Assembly: GCA_905479815.1 (NCBI GenBank) | Contig: CAJQOA010000038.1 | Coordinates: 1 to 39,728 of the forward strand | Reading direction: 5' to 3' | DNA from: an uncultured Psychroserpens sp. | Lineage (GTDB): Bacteria; Bacteroidota; Bacteroidia; Flavobacteriales; Flavobacteriaceae | Length of the DNA stretch: 39,728 bases | Part shown: positions 24,694-33,666 of the stretch, piece by piece | Position numbering within the stretch: position 1 is the stretch's first letter | Layout of the letters: each line of letters opens with the position of its first letter | Translations under genes and position numbers: made by a program | The notes under the pieces: generated by a model | The model's input: the letters and a program-made list of their open reading frames with translations, nothing else | The model's database searches: none | What the model was told of the DNA's origin: nothing

Positions 24694-24711
24694 CAAACTA
24701 TTTATAGTTTG
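24694..24711 (-). terminator. Weak terminator after the leucine dehydrogenase gene
   Basis: CAAACTA (24694-24700) and TAGTTTG (24705-24711) with a 4-base loop, nine bases beyond the stop codon. The following T tract is short, so confidence is limited. Confidence 0.35.
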
Positions 24712-24719
24712 TAATATTA

Positions 24720-25823
24720 TTATTTTTGATGTTCACTCTTTCGAGTTTCAATACGCTCTTTAGCAATGCTCATAGCAGCAACATTTGTGCTAATATTATT
24801 TGCTTTAGCTCTATCTAATATTTCTAATGTTGTATTATAAATATTTTCAGTTTTACGCATAATTTCTTGACGGTCATAATTCTCTAACTCTGCATAAACA
24901 TTAATGATTCCTCCTGCATTAATTAAAAAATCTGGAGCATATAAGATATCCTTGTCTTGCAACAATTTACCATGCTTGATTTCATCTGCCAATTGGTTAT
25001 TTGCGGCACCTGCAATTATACTTGCTGTTAATTTATGAATGGTATCATCATTTATAGTTGCTCCTAAAGCACAAGGTGCATAAATATCCATAGGTTCACT
25101 ATAGATATCCTCTCCTCTATAAATAGTAACATCATATTTAGAACGTACTTCTTCTAAACGTTCTTGGTTTATATCAGCAATCGTAACTTTAGCGCCTTCA
25201 TTTGTTAAATGCTCAACAAGCGATTCTCCAACATGTCCAATACCTTGAACAAAAACAGATTTATCTTCAAGAACATCACTTCCATATTTAAATTTTGCTG
25301 CAGCTTTCATTCCCATAAAAACACCGTAGGCTGTAATTGGTGATGGATTACCTGCGCCTCCTTTACTTTCAGAAATACCAGTAACATAAGGTGTTACCTC
25401 TCTTACTAAATCCATATCTCCAGTAGTCATACCAACATCTTCTGCTGTAATGTATTTTCCACTCAATGAATGTACAAACTCACCAAACTTTTTCATAAGT
25501 TCTGGTGTTTTTTGAGTTTTAGCATCTCCAATGATAACAGCTTTTCCTCCTCCAAGGTTTAAACCTGTAATTGCAGATTTGAATGTCATCCCTCTAGAGA
25601 GTCTTAATGCGTCATTAAGCGCTTCCCATTCATTATTATAGTTCCACATTCTAGTCCCTCCAAGCGCAGGTCCCAAAACTGTGTTATGAATTCCAATTAT
25701 TGCTTTTAAACCAGTATCTTTGTCGTTGCAAAAAACGATTTGTTCGTGATTATCAAAAGATAGTTGTCCAAAAACTGGGTCCATTTTTGAAAGTTCTTTT
25801 GAAGTTAAAACATCTGATGTCAT
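24720..25823 (-). CDS. Leucine (Leu/Phe/Val/Glu-type) dehydrogenase
   Basis: 367 residues, the Leu/Val dehydrogenase branch of the Glu/Leu/Phe/Val dehydrogenase superfamily. It deaminates branched-chain amino acids with NAD. Landmarks: NTVLGPALGGTRMW (about 47-60), the catalytic-lysine loop GLNLGGGKAVIIGD (K94), EDVGMTTGDMDLVRE, and the NAD-binding FVQGIGHVGESLVEHL (about 191-206) with ADINQERL. C-terminal NNQLADEIKHGKLLQDKDILYAPDFLINAGGIINVYAE is split by the conserved N-x-A-G-G-I. Together with HMG-CoA lyase at 15183 it fits a leucine degradation route. It has a full consensus promoter and is divergent from an ABC exporter. Confidence 0.94.
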   Translation of the reverse strand: MTSDVLTSKELSKMDPVFGQLSFDNHEQIVFCNDKDTGLKAIIGIHNTVLGPALGGTRMWNYNNEWEALNDALRLSRGMTFKSAITGLNLGGGKAVIIGDAKTQKTPELMKKFGEFVHSLSGKYITAEDVGMTTGDMDLVREVTPYVTGISESKGGAGNPSPITAYGVFMGMKAAAKFKYGSDVLEDKSVFVQGIGHVGESLVEHLTNEGAKVTIADINQERLEEVRSKYDVTIYRGEDIYSEPMDIYAPCALGATINDDTIHKLTASIIAGAANNQLADEIKHGKLLQDKDILYAPDFLINAGGIINVYAELENYDRQEIMRKTENIYNTTLEILDRAKANNISTNVAAMSIAKERIETRKSEHQK

Positions 25824-25869
25824 TGTATGTAGATTATAAACCTATTTTAATTATTTGTAAAATAGTGTC

Positions 25870-25901
25870 CAAAAATAATCCAATATTAGAGTATTAGCAA
25901 A
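25870..25901 (-). promoter_or_regulatory. Promoter of the leucine dehydrogenase gene
   Basis: TTTG (25901-25898), 20 bases, TATTTTTG (25877-25870) on the minus strand: full consensus. The -33 TTTG is itself the end of a second TATTTTTG (25905-25898), so a second overlapping promoter is possible. The leader is about 40 bases. Confidence 0.65.
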
Positions 25902-25953
25902 AATAAGGCCTTAAAAATATCAATTTATCAATATTCAAGTTTCGATATAGTTA

Positions 25954-27708
25954 ATGAAAGAACTCAAACACATAAATAAATATTTCAAAAAGTATCGCTA
26001 TAGATTACTTTTAGGCGTCTTAATAACTATAGGTGCCAAAATATTCGCACTGTTTACACCAAGATATATTGGTAAAGCTATTACGACAATTTCCAAAAAA
26101 TTAAATGGAGATATTAGTGAGGAGATCTTTAGACAAGAACTAGCTTTAAATATCGGCTATCTTATTGGTGCTGCTATTATTGCAGGGATTTTTACATTCT
26201 TGATGCGTCAAACCATTATTAATGTGTCTCGTTTTATCGAGTATGATTTAAAAAATGAAATCTACAAACAATATCAAAACCTCTCACTTAATTTCTATAA
26301 AGCCAATAAGACAGGAGACTTAATGAATAGAATTAGTGAAGATGTTGGCAAAGTAAGAATGTATGCTGGCCCTGCAATAATGTATACTATTAATACGGTT
26401 ACGCTATTTATAGTAGCATTAATTTACATGGTAAATGTTGCTCCAAAGCTTACATTGTATACGGTCTTACCCTTACCTCTATTATCTTTTATTATCTACA
26501 AATTAAGTAAGGTTATAAACAATCGTAGTAGAGTCGTGCAAGAGTATTTATCACATCTTTCTGCTTATACTCAAGAGTCTTTTAGTGGGATTTCTGTTAT
26601 AAAATCATATGGTATTGAAGAAAGAAACTATGATGAGTTTAATAAACTTTCTGAAGAAAGCAAACAAAAGCAAATCGATTTAACGAAAGTGCAAGCCTTA
26701 TTTTTCCCATCAATGATTCTCCTTATTGGAATAAGTAATGTACTTGTCGCTTACGTTGGTGGTATGCAATACATCAATGGAGAGATCAAAGAAATTGGAA
26801 CAATAGCAGAATTTTTAATTTATGTCAATATGCTAACATGGCCTGTTGCCACTGTAGGTTGGGTCACTAATTTAGTGCAACAAGCTGAAGCTTCTCAAAA
26901 ACGAATCAATCAATTTTTGGAAGAAGAACCTGAAGTTAAAAACTTGAACGAAACACCAACTAATATCGCTGGAAATATAGAATTTAAAGATGTTACCTAT
27001 GTCTATCCAGACACTAATATTAAAGCTTTAGATAATGTGAGTTTTTCTCTTAAAAAAGGAGAAACACTCGCTATATTAGGTAAAACGGGCTCTGGAAAGT
27101 CTACTATTTTAGATTTAATTGGAAGACTCTACGATGTACAACAAGGCGAAATACTAATTGATGATACTATAATAAACCAAGTACATCTTAAAAGTTTGAG
27201 AGATCATATCGGCTATGTGCCACAAGATGCTTTTCTGTTTTCTGATACGATTGAAAACAATATCATGTTTGGCAAAGAAGATGCTACAGAAGAAGAGGTA
27301 ATCAAGGCCGCTAAAAATGCAGATGTTCATAAAAATATCATGAAATTCACTAAAGGTTACAAAACCAAACTAGGTGAACGTGGTGTGACACTTTCTGGCG
27401 GACAAAAGCAACGAGTTTCTATCGCAAGAGCCATTATCAAAGCTCCAGAAATCATGTTATTTGATGATTGTTTGTCTGCAGTAGATACAGAAACCGAAGA
27501 AAAAATACTGAAAAGCTTGCGAGAAATTTCCGAAGGAAAAACAACTATAATTGTAAGTCATCGAGTGTCTTCAGCAAAAGATGCAGATAAAATTATTGTA
27601 CTTGAAGATGGAAAAATCATTCAAAAAGGAACACATGAATCTCTTATAAACACTGATGGTTACTACAAAGAGCTTTACTTAAAACAACTAAGCACAAAAG
27701 AATTATAG
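25954..27708 (+). CDS. ABC transporter, fused permease and ATPase (exporter type)
   Basis: 584 residues, a half-transporter like MsbA or BmrA/YheI. Six membrane helices lie in about 18-305; the ATPase follows: Walker A GKTGSGKS (376-383), Q424 in YVPQDAF, signature LSGGQ (480-484), Walker B EIMLFDD (499-505), H536 in VSHRVSS. The residue after Walker B, usually the catalytic Glu, is Asp (D505, FDDCLSAVD), as in YheI-type proteins that form heterodimers with a partner having a normal site; no partner gene is adjacent. The substrate is unknown, perhaps lipid or drug. It is divergent from leucine dehydrogenase. Confidence 0.92.
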   Translation: MKELKHINKYFKKYRYRLLLGVLITIGAKIFALFTPRYIGKAITTISKKLNGDISEEIFRQELALNIGYLIGAAIIAGIFTFLMRQTIINVSRFIEYDLKNEIYKQYQNLSLNFYKANKTGDLMNRISEDVGKVRMYAGPAIMYTINTVTLFIVALIYMVNVAPKLTLYTVLPLPLLSFIIYKLSKVINNRSRVVQEYLSHLSAYTQESFSGISVIKSYGIEERNYDEFNKLSEESKQKQIDLTKVQALFFPSMILLIGISNVLVAYVGGMQYINGEIKEIGTIAEFLIYVNMLTWPVATVGWVTNLVQQAEASQKRINQFLEEEPEVKNLNETPTNIAGNIEFKDVTYVYPDTNIKALDNVSFSLKKGETLAILGKTGSGKSTILDLIGRLYDVQQGEILIDDTIINQVHLKSLRDHIGYVPQDAFLFSDTIENNIMFGKEDATEEEVIKAAKNADVHKNIMKFTKGYKTKLGERGVTLSGGQKQRVSIARAIIKAPEIMLFDDCLSAVDTETEEKILKSLREISEGKTTIIVSHRVSSAKDADKIIVLEDGKIIQKGTHESLINTDGYYKELYLKQLSTKEL

Positions 27709-27779
27709 TTATTTGTTGCTTACTAATCTTTTTTTTTAGATTTTTGATGCACAATCAATTCACAAATTAAAAATTAGCT

Positions 27780-28181
27780 ATGAGTGATCACGGAATGATG
27801 GAGAAAGAAGAAATTTTCTCAAAAGTTTTAAGGGCAGGAAGAAGAACCTATTTTTTTGATGTAAGAGCAACAAAAGCAGAAGATTATTATCTTACAATCA
27901 CTGAAAGTAAAAAATTCACAAATGACGATGGGTCGTTTCATTACAAAAAACATAAAATCTACTTATACAAAGAGGACTTTACAGAGTTTAATGAGATTTT
28001 AAGAGAAATGACAGATTATATTATAACTGAAAAAGGGGATGAAGTTATAAGTGAACGTCACCAAAAAGATTTCAAAAAAGAAGACTATTCTGCTGCAAAT
28101 GATGTTACAGAAGGAGGCGAATCTATAGATGATACTGATTCTGCTGAAAAGTTTACAGACATCAATTTTGAAGATATATAA
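27780..28181 (+). CDS. PUR-domain (DUF3276) nucleic-acid-binding protein
   Basis: 133 residues. The N-terminal two thirds (about 8-95) form a PUR repeat: EIFSKVLRAGRRTYFFDVRATKAEDYYLTITESKK, then HKIYLYKEDFTEFNEILREMTDYI, matching the bacterial PUR/DUF3276 family, which binds single-stranded nucleic acid in a Borrelia relative. The tail (about 100-133) is acidic and probably disordered. A long T run precedes the gene. It is followed by a strong terminator, so it is likely monocistronic or the end of the ABC unit. Confidence 0.9.
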   Translation: MSDHGMMEKEEIFSKVLRAGRRTYFFDVRATKAEDYYLTITESKKFTNDDGSFHYKKHKIYLYKEDFTEFNEILREMTDYIITEKGDEVISERHQKDFKKEDYSAANDVTEGGESIDDTDSAEKFTDINFEDI

Positions 28182-28204
28182 AACATTCAATTGTTAAATT
28201 ATAC

Positions 28205-28236
28205 AAACCGTTATTCATTGAGTAACGGTTTTTTTA
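28205..28236 (+). terminator. Terminator after the PUR protein gene
   Basis: AAACCGTTA (28205-28213) with TAACGGTTT (28223-28231), a 9-base loop and a T run to about 28235. Confidence 0.85.
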
Positions 28237-28284
28237 TTTTTATACCATTACTATTTTGAAATTACCAACTAATCAAAACGCTTT

Positions 28285-30789
28285 ATGAGACTAACTATCC
28301 TTCTATTTTTAATTTCTATCTGTAATCTTACTGCGCAAACTCCTCCAGATTTATCATATTATTTATCTCAGGACACTACTTATGATCAAAGTATCCCAAC
28401 ACCAGAATCTGTGATTGGGCATCAAGTTGGTGAGTGGCATGTTACACATGATAAGTTAGTTTTTTACATGCAAGCCTTAGCGAAATCCTCTAATAGAATA
28501 AGCATAGAAAACCGAGGTGCAACTTTTGAAGGTAGACCTCTACTCTTATTAACTATCACATCACCAGAGAACCATAAAAACATAGAATCTATTAGACAAG
28601 CTCACATTGCGTCTACCGAAAATAATACGGTCAACACAAGCGACATGCCAATTGTGGTGTATCAAGGATTCTCCATTCATGGTAATGAACCAAGTGGATC
28701 TAATGCATCAATGTTAGCAGCTTACCATCTCGCTGCAGCTCAAAGTGAGGATGTCAAACATTTGTTAGACAATACCGTTATTTTATTTGACCCATCTCTT
28801 AATCCTGATGGTTTACAACGATTTGCCTATTGGGCAAACACCAATAAAAACAAAAACCTTAATCCAGACCCTAATGATAGAGAGTATGACGAGGTTTGGC
28901 CTGGTGGACGAACAAATCACTACTGGTTTGACATGAATAGAGATTGGTTACCTGTTCAATTGCCAGAATCAAGAGCACGTATTGCAAGTTTTCATAAATG
29001 GTTGCCAAATATCCTAACAGATCATCATGAAATGGGAACAAATGCTAGTTTCTTTTTTCAGCCAGGAATCCCATCAAGAACGCATCCATTAACACCAAAA
29101 CTTAATCAAGAGCTCACCAAAAACATTGGTAACTTTCACGCTAAAGCATTAGATAAAATTGGCTCTTTATATTATACCGAAGAGAGCTTTGATGATTTTT
29201 ACTACGGAAAAGGATCTACCTTCCCAGACATTAATGGTGGCATTGGGATTCTTTTCGAACAAGCCAGCTCAAGAGGACACATTCAAGAAAGTGATAACGG
29301 CATTTTAACGTTTCCATTTACAATTAGAAACCAACTCACTGCTGCGCTTTCTACTTTAGAAGCAGCAAAAAACATGCGTCAAGACATTCTACAATATCAA
29401 CATGATTTTTATAAAAACGCGAGACAAGAAGCTACAAAAGAAAACGGAAAAGGTATCGTATTTGGAGATGAGAAAGATGCTGCAAAAACGTTTCATTTAG
29501 CTGAAATTTTAAAACGTCAACAGATAGATTTTCATGAATTAAAAGCTGACTTTACAAGTAATGGAAAGCGTTTCAAAAAAGGACATGCGTTTATTATTCC
29601 GAAGAATCAGAAAAACACACGAATGATTAATGCGATGTTTGAAAAACGAACTACCTTTCAAGACAGTCTATTTTATGATGTATCTGCTTGGACGTTTCCT
29701 TTAGCTTTTGGATTGGATTATGAAGAAAACATATCGACCTCAAATGCTGGTGCCAAAGTTGATAATTTACAAATGGCAACTGGATCTGTGTCTTCAAAAA
29801 GCAATTATGCATACTTGATGGAATGGCATGAATACTATACTCCAAAAGCGCTCAATACTATCTTAGGTTCTGGATTACGAGCTAAAGTTGGCATGAAACA
29901 ATTTAACATGAATGGAAAAGATTATGACTACGGAACTATACTAATTCCTGTTCAAAATCAAAATAAATCTGCAACAGAACTTTATAAATTTTTACAGCAA
30001 ATTTCCGAAGAAAGCCATGTTCAAATTCATGCCGTAGAAACAGGATTAACACGAGGCATAGATTTAGGAAGTAATCAATTTAGGGCTTTAAAACAGCCAA
30101 AGGTTGCTATGATTGTTGGTGATGGTATTAATCCTTATGATGCAGGAGAAATGTGGCATTTATTTGACCAACGCTACGATATGCGTATTACAAAATTAGA
30201 TAATAACTCATTAAACAATACAAACCTCGATCGTTATAACACTATCATATTACCAAGTGGTCGTGTCGATGAAAGTGCTACAAAAAAACTAAAAGAATGG
30301 GTTCAAAAAGGAGGTACAATCATTGGCTATAGAAGCGCTTTAAATTGGTTAAAAAGCAATGAATTTATTAAAATAGATTTCAAGAAAATGAAGCGTGAGG
30401 CTAAGGATATTACTTTTGAACAACGAGGTGATTATAGAGGTGCTCAATTTATTGGAGGCGCAATTTTTGAAGCAGATTTAGATCGTTCTCACCCGATAAA
30501 CTTTGGATATAAAACTGATAAAATAGCTTTATTTAGAAATAACACGCTATTTATGAATGCAGATAAACAGAGTTATAATAATCCAATAAAATACACTAAA
30601 AACCCATTATTAAGCGGTTATATTTCAAAACCAAATTTAGATAGCTTATCCTTAACAGTACCTTTTAATGTTAAGAATCTAGGTAGAGGAAACGTTGTGG
30701 TTTTTACCGACAATACTAATTTTAGAGCGTTTTGGTATGGTACTAATAAGCTATTGATGAATGCTATTTTCTTTAGAGAGGAATTATAG
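28285..30789 (+). CDS. Secreted M14-family zinc carboxypeptidase
   Basis: 834 residues. Signal peptide 1-18 (ISICNLTA|Q). The M14 catalytic domain covers about 45-360: zinc ligands H132 and E135 in FSIHGNEPSGSN, the third ligand in LTDHHEMG (247 or 248), the specificity region PSLNPDGLQRF with DMNRDW, and the catalytic Glu E325 in GILFEQASSRG. The long C-terminal part (about 400-834) includes an alpha/beta segment (about 605-690: PKVAMIVGDGINPYDAGEMWHLFDQRYD; YNTIILPSGR) resembling a class I glutamine-amidotransferase-like fold, an arrangement seen in other Bacteroidota M14 proteins. No T9SS sorting domain is visible, so it is probably periplasmic. It is convergent with an acyltransferase gene with a 6-base overlap. 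Confidence 0.9.
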   Translation: MRLTILLFLISICNLTAQTPPDLSYYLSQDTTYDQSIPTPESVIGHQVGEWHVTHDKLVFYMQALAKSSNRISIENRGATFEGRPLLLLTITSPENHKNIESIRQAHIASTENNTVNTSDMPIVVYQGFSIHGNEPSGSNASMLAAYHLAAAQSEDVKHLLDNTVILFDPSLNPDGLQRFAYWANTNKNKNLNPDPNDREYDEVWPGGRTNHYWFDMNRDWLPVQLPESRARIASFHKWLPNILTDHHEMGTNASFFFQPGIPSRTHPLTPKLNQELTKNIGNFHAKALDKIGSLYYTEESFDDFYYGKGSTFPDINGGIGILFEQASSRGHIQESDNGILTFPFTIRNQLTAALSTLEAAKNMRQDILQYQHDFYKNARQEATKENGKGIVFGDEKDAAKTFHLAEILKRQQIDFHELKADFTSNGKRFKKGHAFIIPKNQKNTRMINAMFEKRTTFQDSLFYDVSAWTFPLAFGLDYEENISTSNAGAKVDNLQMATGSVSSKSNYAYLMEWHEYYTPKALNTILGSGLRAKVGMKQFNMNGKDYDYGTILIPVQNQNKSATELYKFLQQISEESHVQIHAVETGLTRGIDLGSNQFRALKQPKVAMIVGDGINPYDAGEMWHLFDQRYDMRITKLDNNSLNNTNLDRYNTIILPSGRVDESATKKLKEWVQKGGTIIGYRSALNWLKSNEFIKIDFKKMKREAKDITFEQRGDYRGAQFIGGAIFEADLDRSHPINFGYKTDKIALFRNNTLFMNADKQSYNNPIKYTKNPLLSGYISKPNLDSLSLTVPFNVKNLGRGNVVVFTDNTNFRAFWYGTNKLLMNAIFFREEL

Positions 30790-31815
30790 TTTAACAGACA
30801 ATAAAGTCAAAACTATTACATTTAAAAGATACATGAATGCAAATTTGATTGGTAATACAAATCCTAAGGTTAGCATTACCAATATGATAAAAAGAGGCAC
30901 TAAGGTTAGAGCAATTGCAAATCTAAAGGTCGAAGTGAATTCAATTTCTTTAATTTTTGGTTGTGCTATTTTTTTCCAAATCAAATAAGGGATAAACAAA
31001 TTAATAATTAGTAAAAACTTAAATAATTGCTTTAAAGGAGTATCGTCTTTTGGTTTGATTTTTTTACAATTTTCAAAATCACTTATAATACATTGATTAA
31101 CCGCTTCTGGTTTTGTAAAATCAACATTTAAGTCTTCAAGTTTTTGAAGTGTTGACTCATAATTTTCGCTTTCAATATGTATAGTAAGCGCTCTTAATTG
31201 TTGAGACACTTGATCTTTTAACTTGATGACGCTTTTATTTTTATCTTCTAATAGCTCAATGCCTACTTGAATTGGAGCTCCAAAATTAATTAAAGCAGTA
31301 TCACTAAATTTTGTTGCATGCTTAAAGTTTAACCCAACAGGAATGAGTTGAATTTTAGTTTCTGGATAGTTTTCTAATGTTTCAAAAATAATTCTAGTAA
31401 ATCCTTTACTCAAAGGCCTAACGGTACGATTTAGGTTATGACTCCCTTCTGGAAAAATCACAACAGCATTTTGCTCACTAAGTAACTTTGAACTTTTTGA
31501 AAACACCGAATTATTTTTATTTAAATTACTCCAACCATCTCTAATTCGATATACAGGAAGCATTTGCAAACTCTTTAAAATTTTGCTCACTAATGGCTTC
31601 TCAAAAACACCTGCACGTGTTAAAAAGTATAAAAAACGACCATTCTTAGTTGCAATTAGCAAAGCATCCAATAACGCATTTTGATGGTTTCCCAAAAATA
31701 TTACCGCCTCATTTTTAGGAATAGTATTGGCATTTCTAACATCTATTCTTTTAAAATAAAAAAACAGACCTAAACGCAAATACGCTCTTATACTATATAA
31801 CCATACCTGTTTCAA
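30784..31815 (-). CDS. Lysophospholipid/glycerol-phosphate acyltransferase-like protein (PlsC fold)
   Basis: 343 residues. The catalytic motif is NHQNALLD (H44, D50), i.e. His-x5-Asp rather than the usual His-x4-Asp; this spacing also occurs in SCT1-type acyltransferases. FLTRAGVFEKPLVSKIL, VYRIRDG and IFPEGSHN (120-127) are further PlsC blocks. Two hydrophobic helices near the C-terminus (about 285-335) probably anchor it in the membrane. The start is TTG at 31815, overlapping the previous gene's TGA (TTGA); no other start precedes the catalytic motif. It likely acylates a glycerophospholipid or related acceptor. Confidence 0.85.
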   Translation of the reverse strand: MKQVWLYSIRAYLRLGLFFYFKRIDVRNANTIPKNEAVIFLGNHQNALLDALLIATKNGRFLYFLTRAGVFEKPLVSKILKSLQMLPVYRIRDGWSNLNKNNSVFSKSSKLLSEQNAVVIFPEGSHNLNRTVRPLSKGFTRIIFETLENYPETKIQLIPVGLNFKHATKFSDTALINFGAPIQVGIELLEDKNKSVIKLKDQVSQQLRALTIHIESENYESTLQKLEDLNVDFTKPEAVNQCIISDFENCKKIKPKDDTPLKQLFKFLLIINLFIPYLIWKKIAQPKIKEIEFTSTFRFAIALTLVPLFIILVMLTLGFVLPIKFAFMYLLNVIVLTLLSVKL

Positions 31816-32723
31816 ACTTCAATTGTTTTTAATGATTTATGACTCCAATAAAATGCTAAAATCAAACCTGAGACAATGTGCCAAATTCCCCAAAATGCAG
31901 CTATTATTGCCATTCCTCCTAAGCCACTAAAAAACGTAAAAATGAGTAATAATCCTAAACCAGAGTTTTGAATTCCGGTTTCTATAGCTATCGTTTTTTG
32001 ATTTTTAAATGACAACCTAAATGCCTTTGCAGTAAAAAAACCAAGAAGTATTGCTAGAGCATTATGGCAAATTCCAATAATTAAAACATAATGGATATAA
32101 TTATTAAACACCTCTATGTTTTTAGAAAACGCTATGATAACAATAGACACAAAAACCAAAATTGAAATTGGTTTAAGCAACTTAGATAGCTTGATAGCAA
32201 GGTTAGCGTTATGATGTCTTAATAGCATTCCTAAAAATAAAGGGATTCCTAAAATGATTACAATTAATTTGACAAGTTCAAAAGGTTGTAATTCTACATC
32301 TTTCAATAGTTGTGCTGTTGGCTCATATATACTGGCATACAACTGAAAATTTATTGGTGTAACTATTATGGTAAGAAAAGTCCCTATTGCTGTTAAACTT
32401 ACAGATAAGGCCGTGTTTCCACTAGCTAAATGCGTCATGAAATTTGAAATATTTCCGCCTGGACAAGCTGCGACCATAATCATTCCTAAAGCAATACTGG
32501 GTTGTGGTTTAATAAAAATAATGACTAGAAAAGTTAACAATGGCAATAATACAAATTGAGATAAAAGACCAACGAACACTAATTTTGGTTGCTTTAATAA
32601 TGACTTAAAATCATTAATAGAAATACCTAATGCGACTCCAAACATAACAATAGCCAATGCAATATTTAGCACCCACAATCCTTCACTGTCAAAATTTATT
32701 TTAACGTTATCTAATTGTTCCAT
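31812..32723 (-). CDS. Bile-acid:sodium symporter (BASS/SBF)-family transporter
   Basis: 303 residues and about nine to ten hydrophobic helices. Family landmarks: ALAIVMFGVALGIS (about 21-35), LSQFVLLPLLTFLV, MIMVAACPGGNISNFMTHLASGNTALSVSLTA (about 81-112, the crossover region with PGGN-SN), and ETGIQNSGLGLLL (about 245-257, the second crossover). Bacterial members carry sodium-coupled organic anions, pantoate or others; bile acid is only the historic name. It sits between the csaA-like gene (3 bases upstream) and the acyltransferase (4-base overlap) in a tight operon. Confidence 0.9.
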   Translation of the reverse strand: MEQLDNVKINFDSEGLWVLNIALAIVMFGVALGISINDFKSLLKQPKLVFVGLLSQFVLLPLLTFLVIIFIKPQPSIALGMIMVAACPGGNISNFMTHLASGNTALSVSLTAIGTFLTIIVTPINFQLYASIYEPTAQLLKDVELQPFELVKLIVIILGIPLFLGMLLRHHNANLAIKLSKLLKPISILVFVSIVIIAFSKNIEVFNNYIHYVLIIGICHNALAILLGFFTAKAFRLSFKNQKTIAIETGIQNSGLGLLLIFTFFSGLGGMAIIAAFWGIWHIVSGLILAFYWSHKSLKTIEV

Positions 32724-32726
32724 CTA

Positions 32727-33062
32727 TTATGACACAATTGATCCATTTTCAACTTTGTGCTCTGGATTGAGAAGAATAACATCTTTACCATCTACAGCTC
32801 CTAGTAATAAGCATTCACTCATAAATTTCCCTATTTGTTTCTTAGGAAAGTTGACAACCGCAACAATTTGCTTTTTGAGTAATTGATCTTTAGTATATAA
32901 GGTTGTGATTTGAGCTGAAGTTTTTTTAATGCCTAGATCTCCAAAGTCTATCTTGAGTTGATATGCTGGACGCCTAGCTTCAGGAAAATCATTAACTTCA
33001 ATTATAGTTCCTACTCGTAAATCTACTTTTGTGAAGTCTTCGAAAGTTATTATATTATCCAT
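32727..33062 (-). CDS. csaA: CsaA-like tRNA-binding-domain protein
   Basis: 111 residues, a stand-alone OB-fold of the EMAPII/tRNA-binding type. FEDFTKVDLRVGTIIEVNDFPEARRPAYQLKIDFGDLG is split by the conserved R-V-G-x-I; then KKTSAQITTLYTKDQLLKKQIVAVVNFP and ECLLLGAVDG, all diagnostic of CsaA. CsaA was described as a chaperone-like secretion helper in Bacillus; the fold binds tRNA in relatives. It is first gene of the csaA-symporter-acyltransferase operon. Its ATG is only 21 bases from the divergent thioredoxin-fold gene, so promoters must reach into coding sequence. Confidence 0.9.
   Translation of the reverse strand: MDNIITFEDFTKVDLRVGTIIEVNDFPEARRPAYQLKIDFGDLGIKKTSAQITTLYTKDQLLKKQIVAVVNFPKKQIGKFMSECLLLGAVDGKDVILLNPEHKVENGSIVS
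33024..33031 (+). promoter_or_regulatory. Candidate -7 box for the thioredoxin-fold gene inside csaA
   Basis: TACTTTTG fits TAnnTTTG on the plus strand and lies inside the opposite-strand csaA coding region, 53 bases before the ATG at 33084. No -33 TTG is evident. Confidence 0.35.
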
Positions 33063-33083
33063 AAAACTAAAAGTATAAAAAAT

Positions 33084-33638
33084 ATGTCACTTACACCTTC
33101 AAATATGCTTCCGTTAGGAACAAAAGCTCCTGACTTTAATTTAGTAAACACAGTTGATGACACGTTAGTCTCTCTAAACCAGGCAAAAGGAGTCAATGGC
33201 ACTTTAGTGATGTTTATATGTAATCATTGCCCTTTTGTTATTCATGTGAATCCACAGCTATCACAATTAGCAAAAGATTATGCCTCAAAAGGAATTAATT
33301 GTATTGCAATTTCTAGTAATGATGTTGAGAACTATCCGCAGGATGCACCTCATTTAATGAAACAACATGCTATAAATAACGATTACAAATTTCCTTATTT
33401 ATATGATGAAACACAAGAGATTGCTATAGCTTATGATGCAGCTTGCACTCCAGATTTTTATGTATTTAATGGAGATTTAGAGTTGGTTTATAGAGGGCAA
33501 TTAGATCATTCCCGACCTGGCAATAATATCGAGTTAACAGGAAATGACATGCGAGAACATTTAGATAATTTATTAAACAATCAACCAGCTTTAGACAATC
33601 AAAAACCGAGTATGGGTTGTAATATAAAATGGAAGTAG
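33084..33638 (+). CDS. Thioredoxin-fold (AhpC/TSA-type redoxin) protein
   Basis: 184 residues, cytoplasmic (no signal peptide). The redoxin fold starts APDFNLVNTVDDTLVSL, then VMFICNHCPFVIHVNPQL with a CxxC pair (C46, C49) at the N-terminus of the active-site helix; IAISSNDVENYPQDAPHLM and FPYLYDETQEIAIAYDAACTPDFYVF supply the cis-Pro loop (T-P). The pattern CNHCPF..H is common in a redoxin subgroup whose substrate is undefined; thiol-disulfide or peroxide reduction is likely. Its 5' end is very close to divergent csaA, and a 14-bp-stem terminator follows. Confidence 0.88.
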   Translation: MSLTPSNMLPLGTKAPDFNLVNTVDDTLVSLNQAKGVNGTLVMFICNHCPFVIHVNPQLSQLAKDYASKGINCIAISSNDVENYPQDAPHLMKQHAINNDYKFPYLYDETQEIAIAYDAACTPDFYVFNGDLELVYRGQLDHSRPGNNIELTGNDMREHLDNLLNNQPALDNQKPSMGCNIKWK

Positions 33639-33666
33639 AATTATAAAGAAAAAACGGTATAAATAA

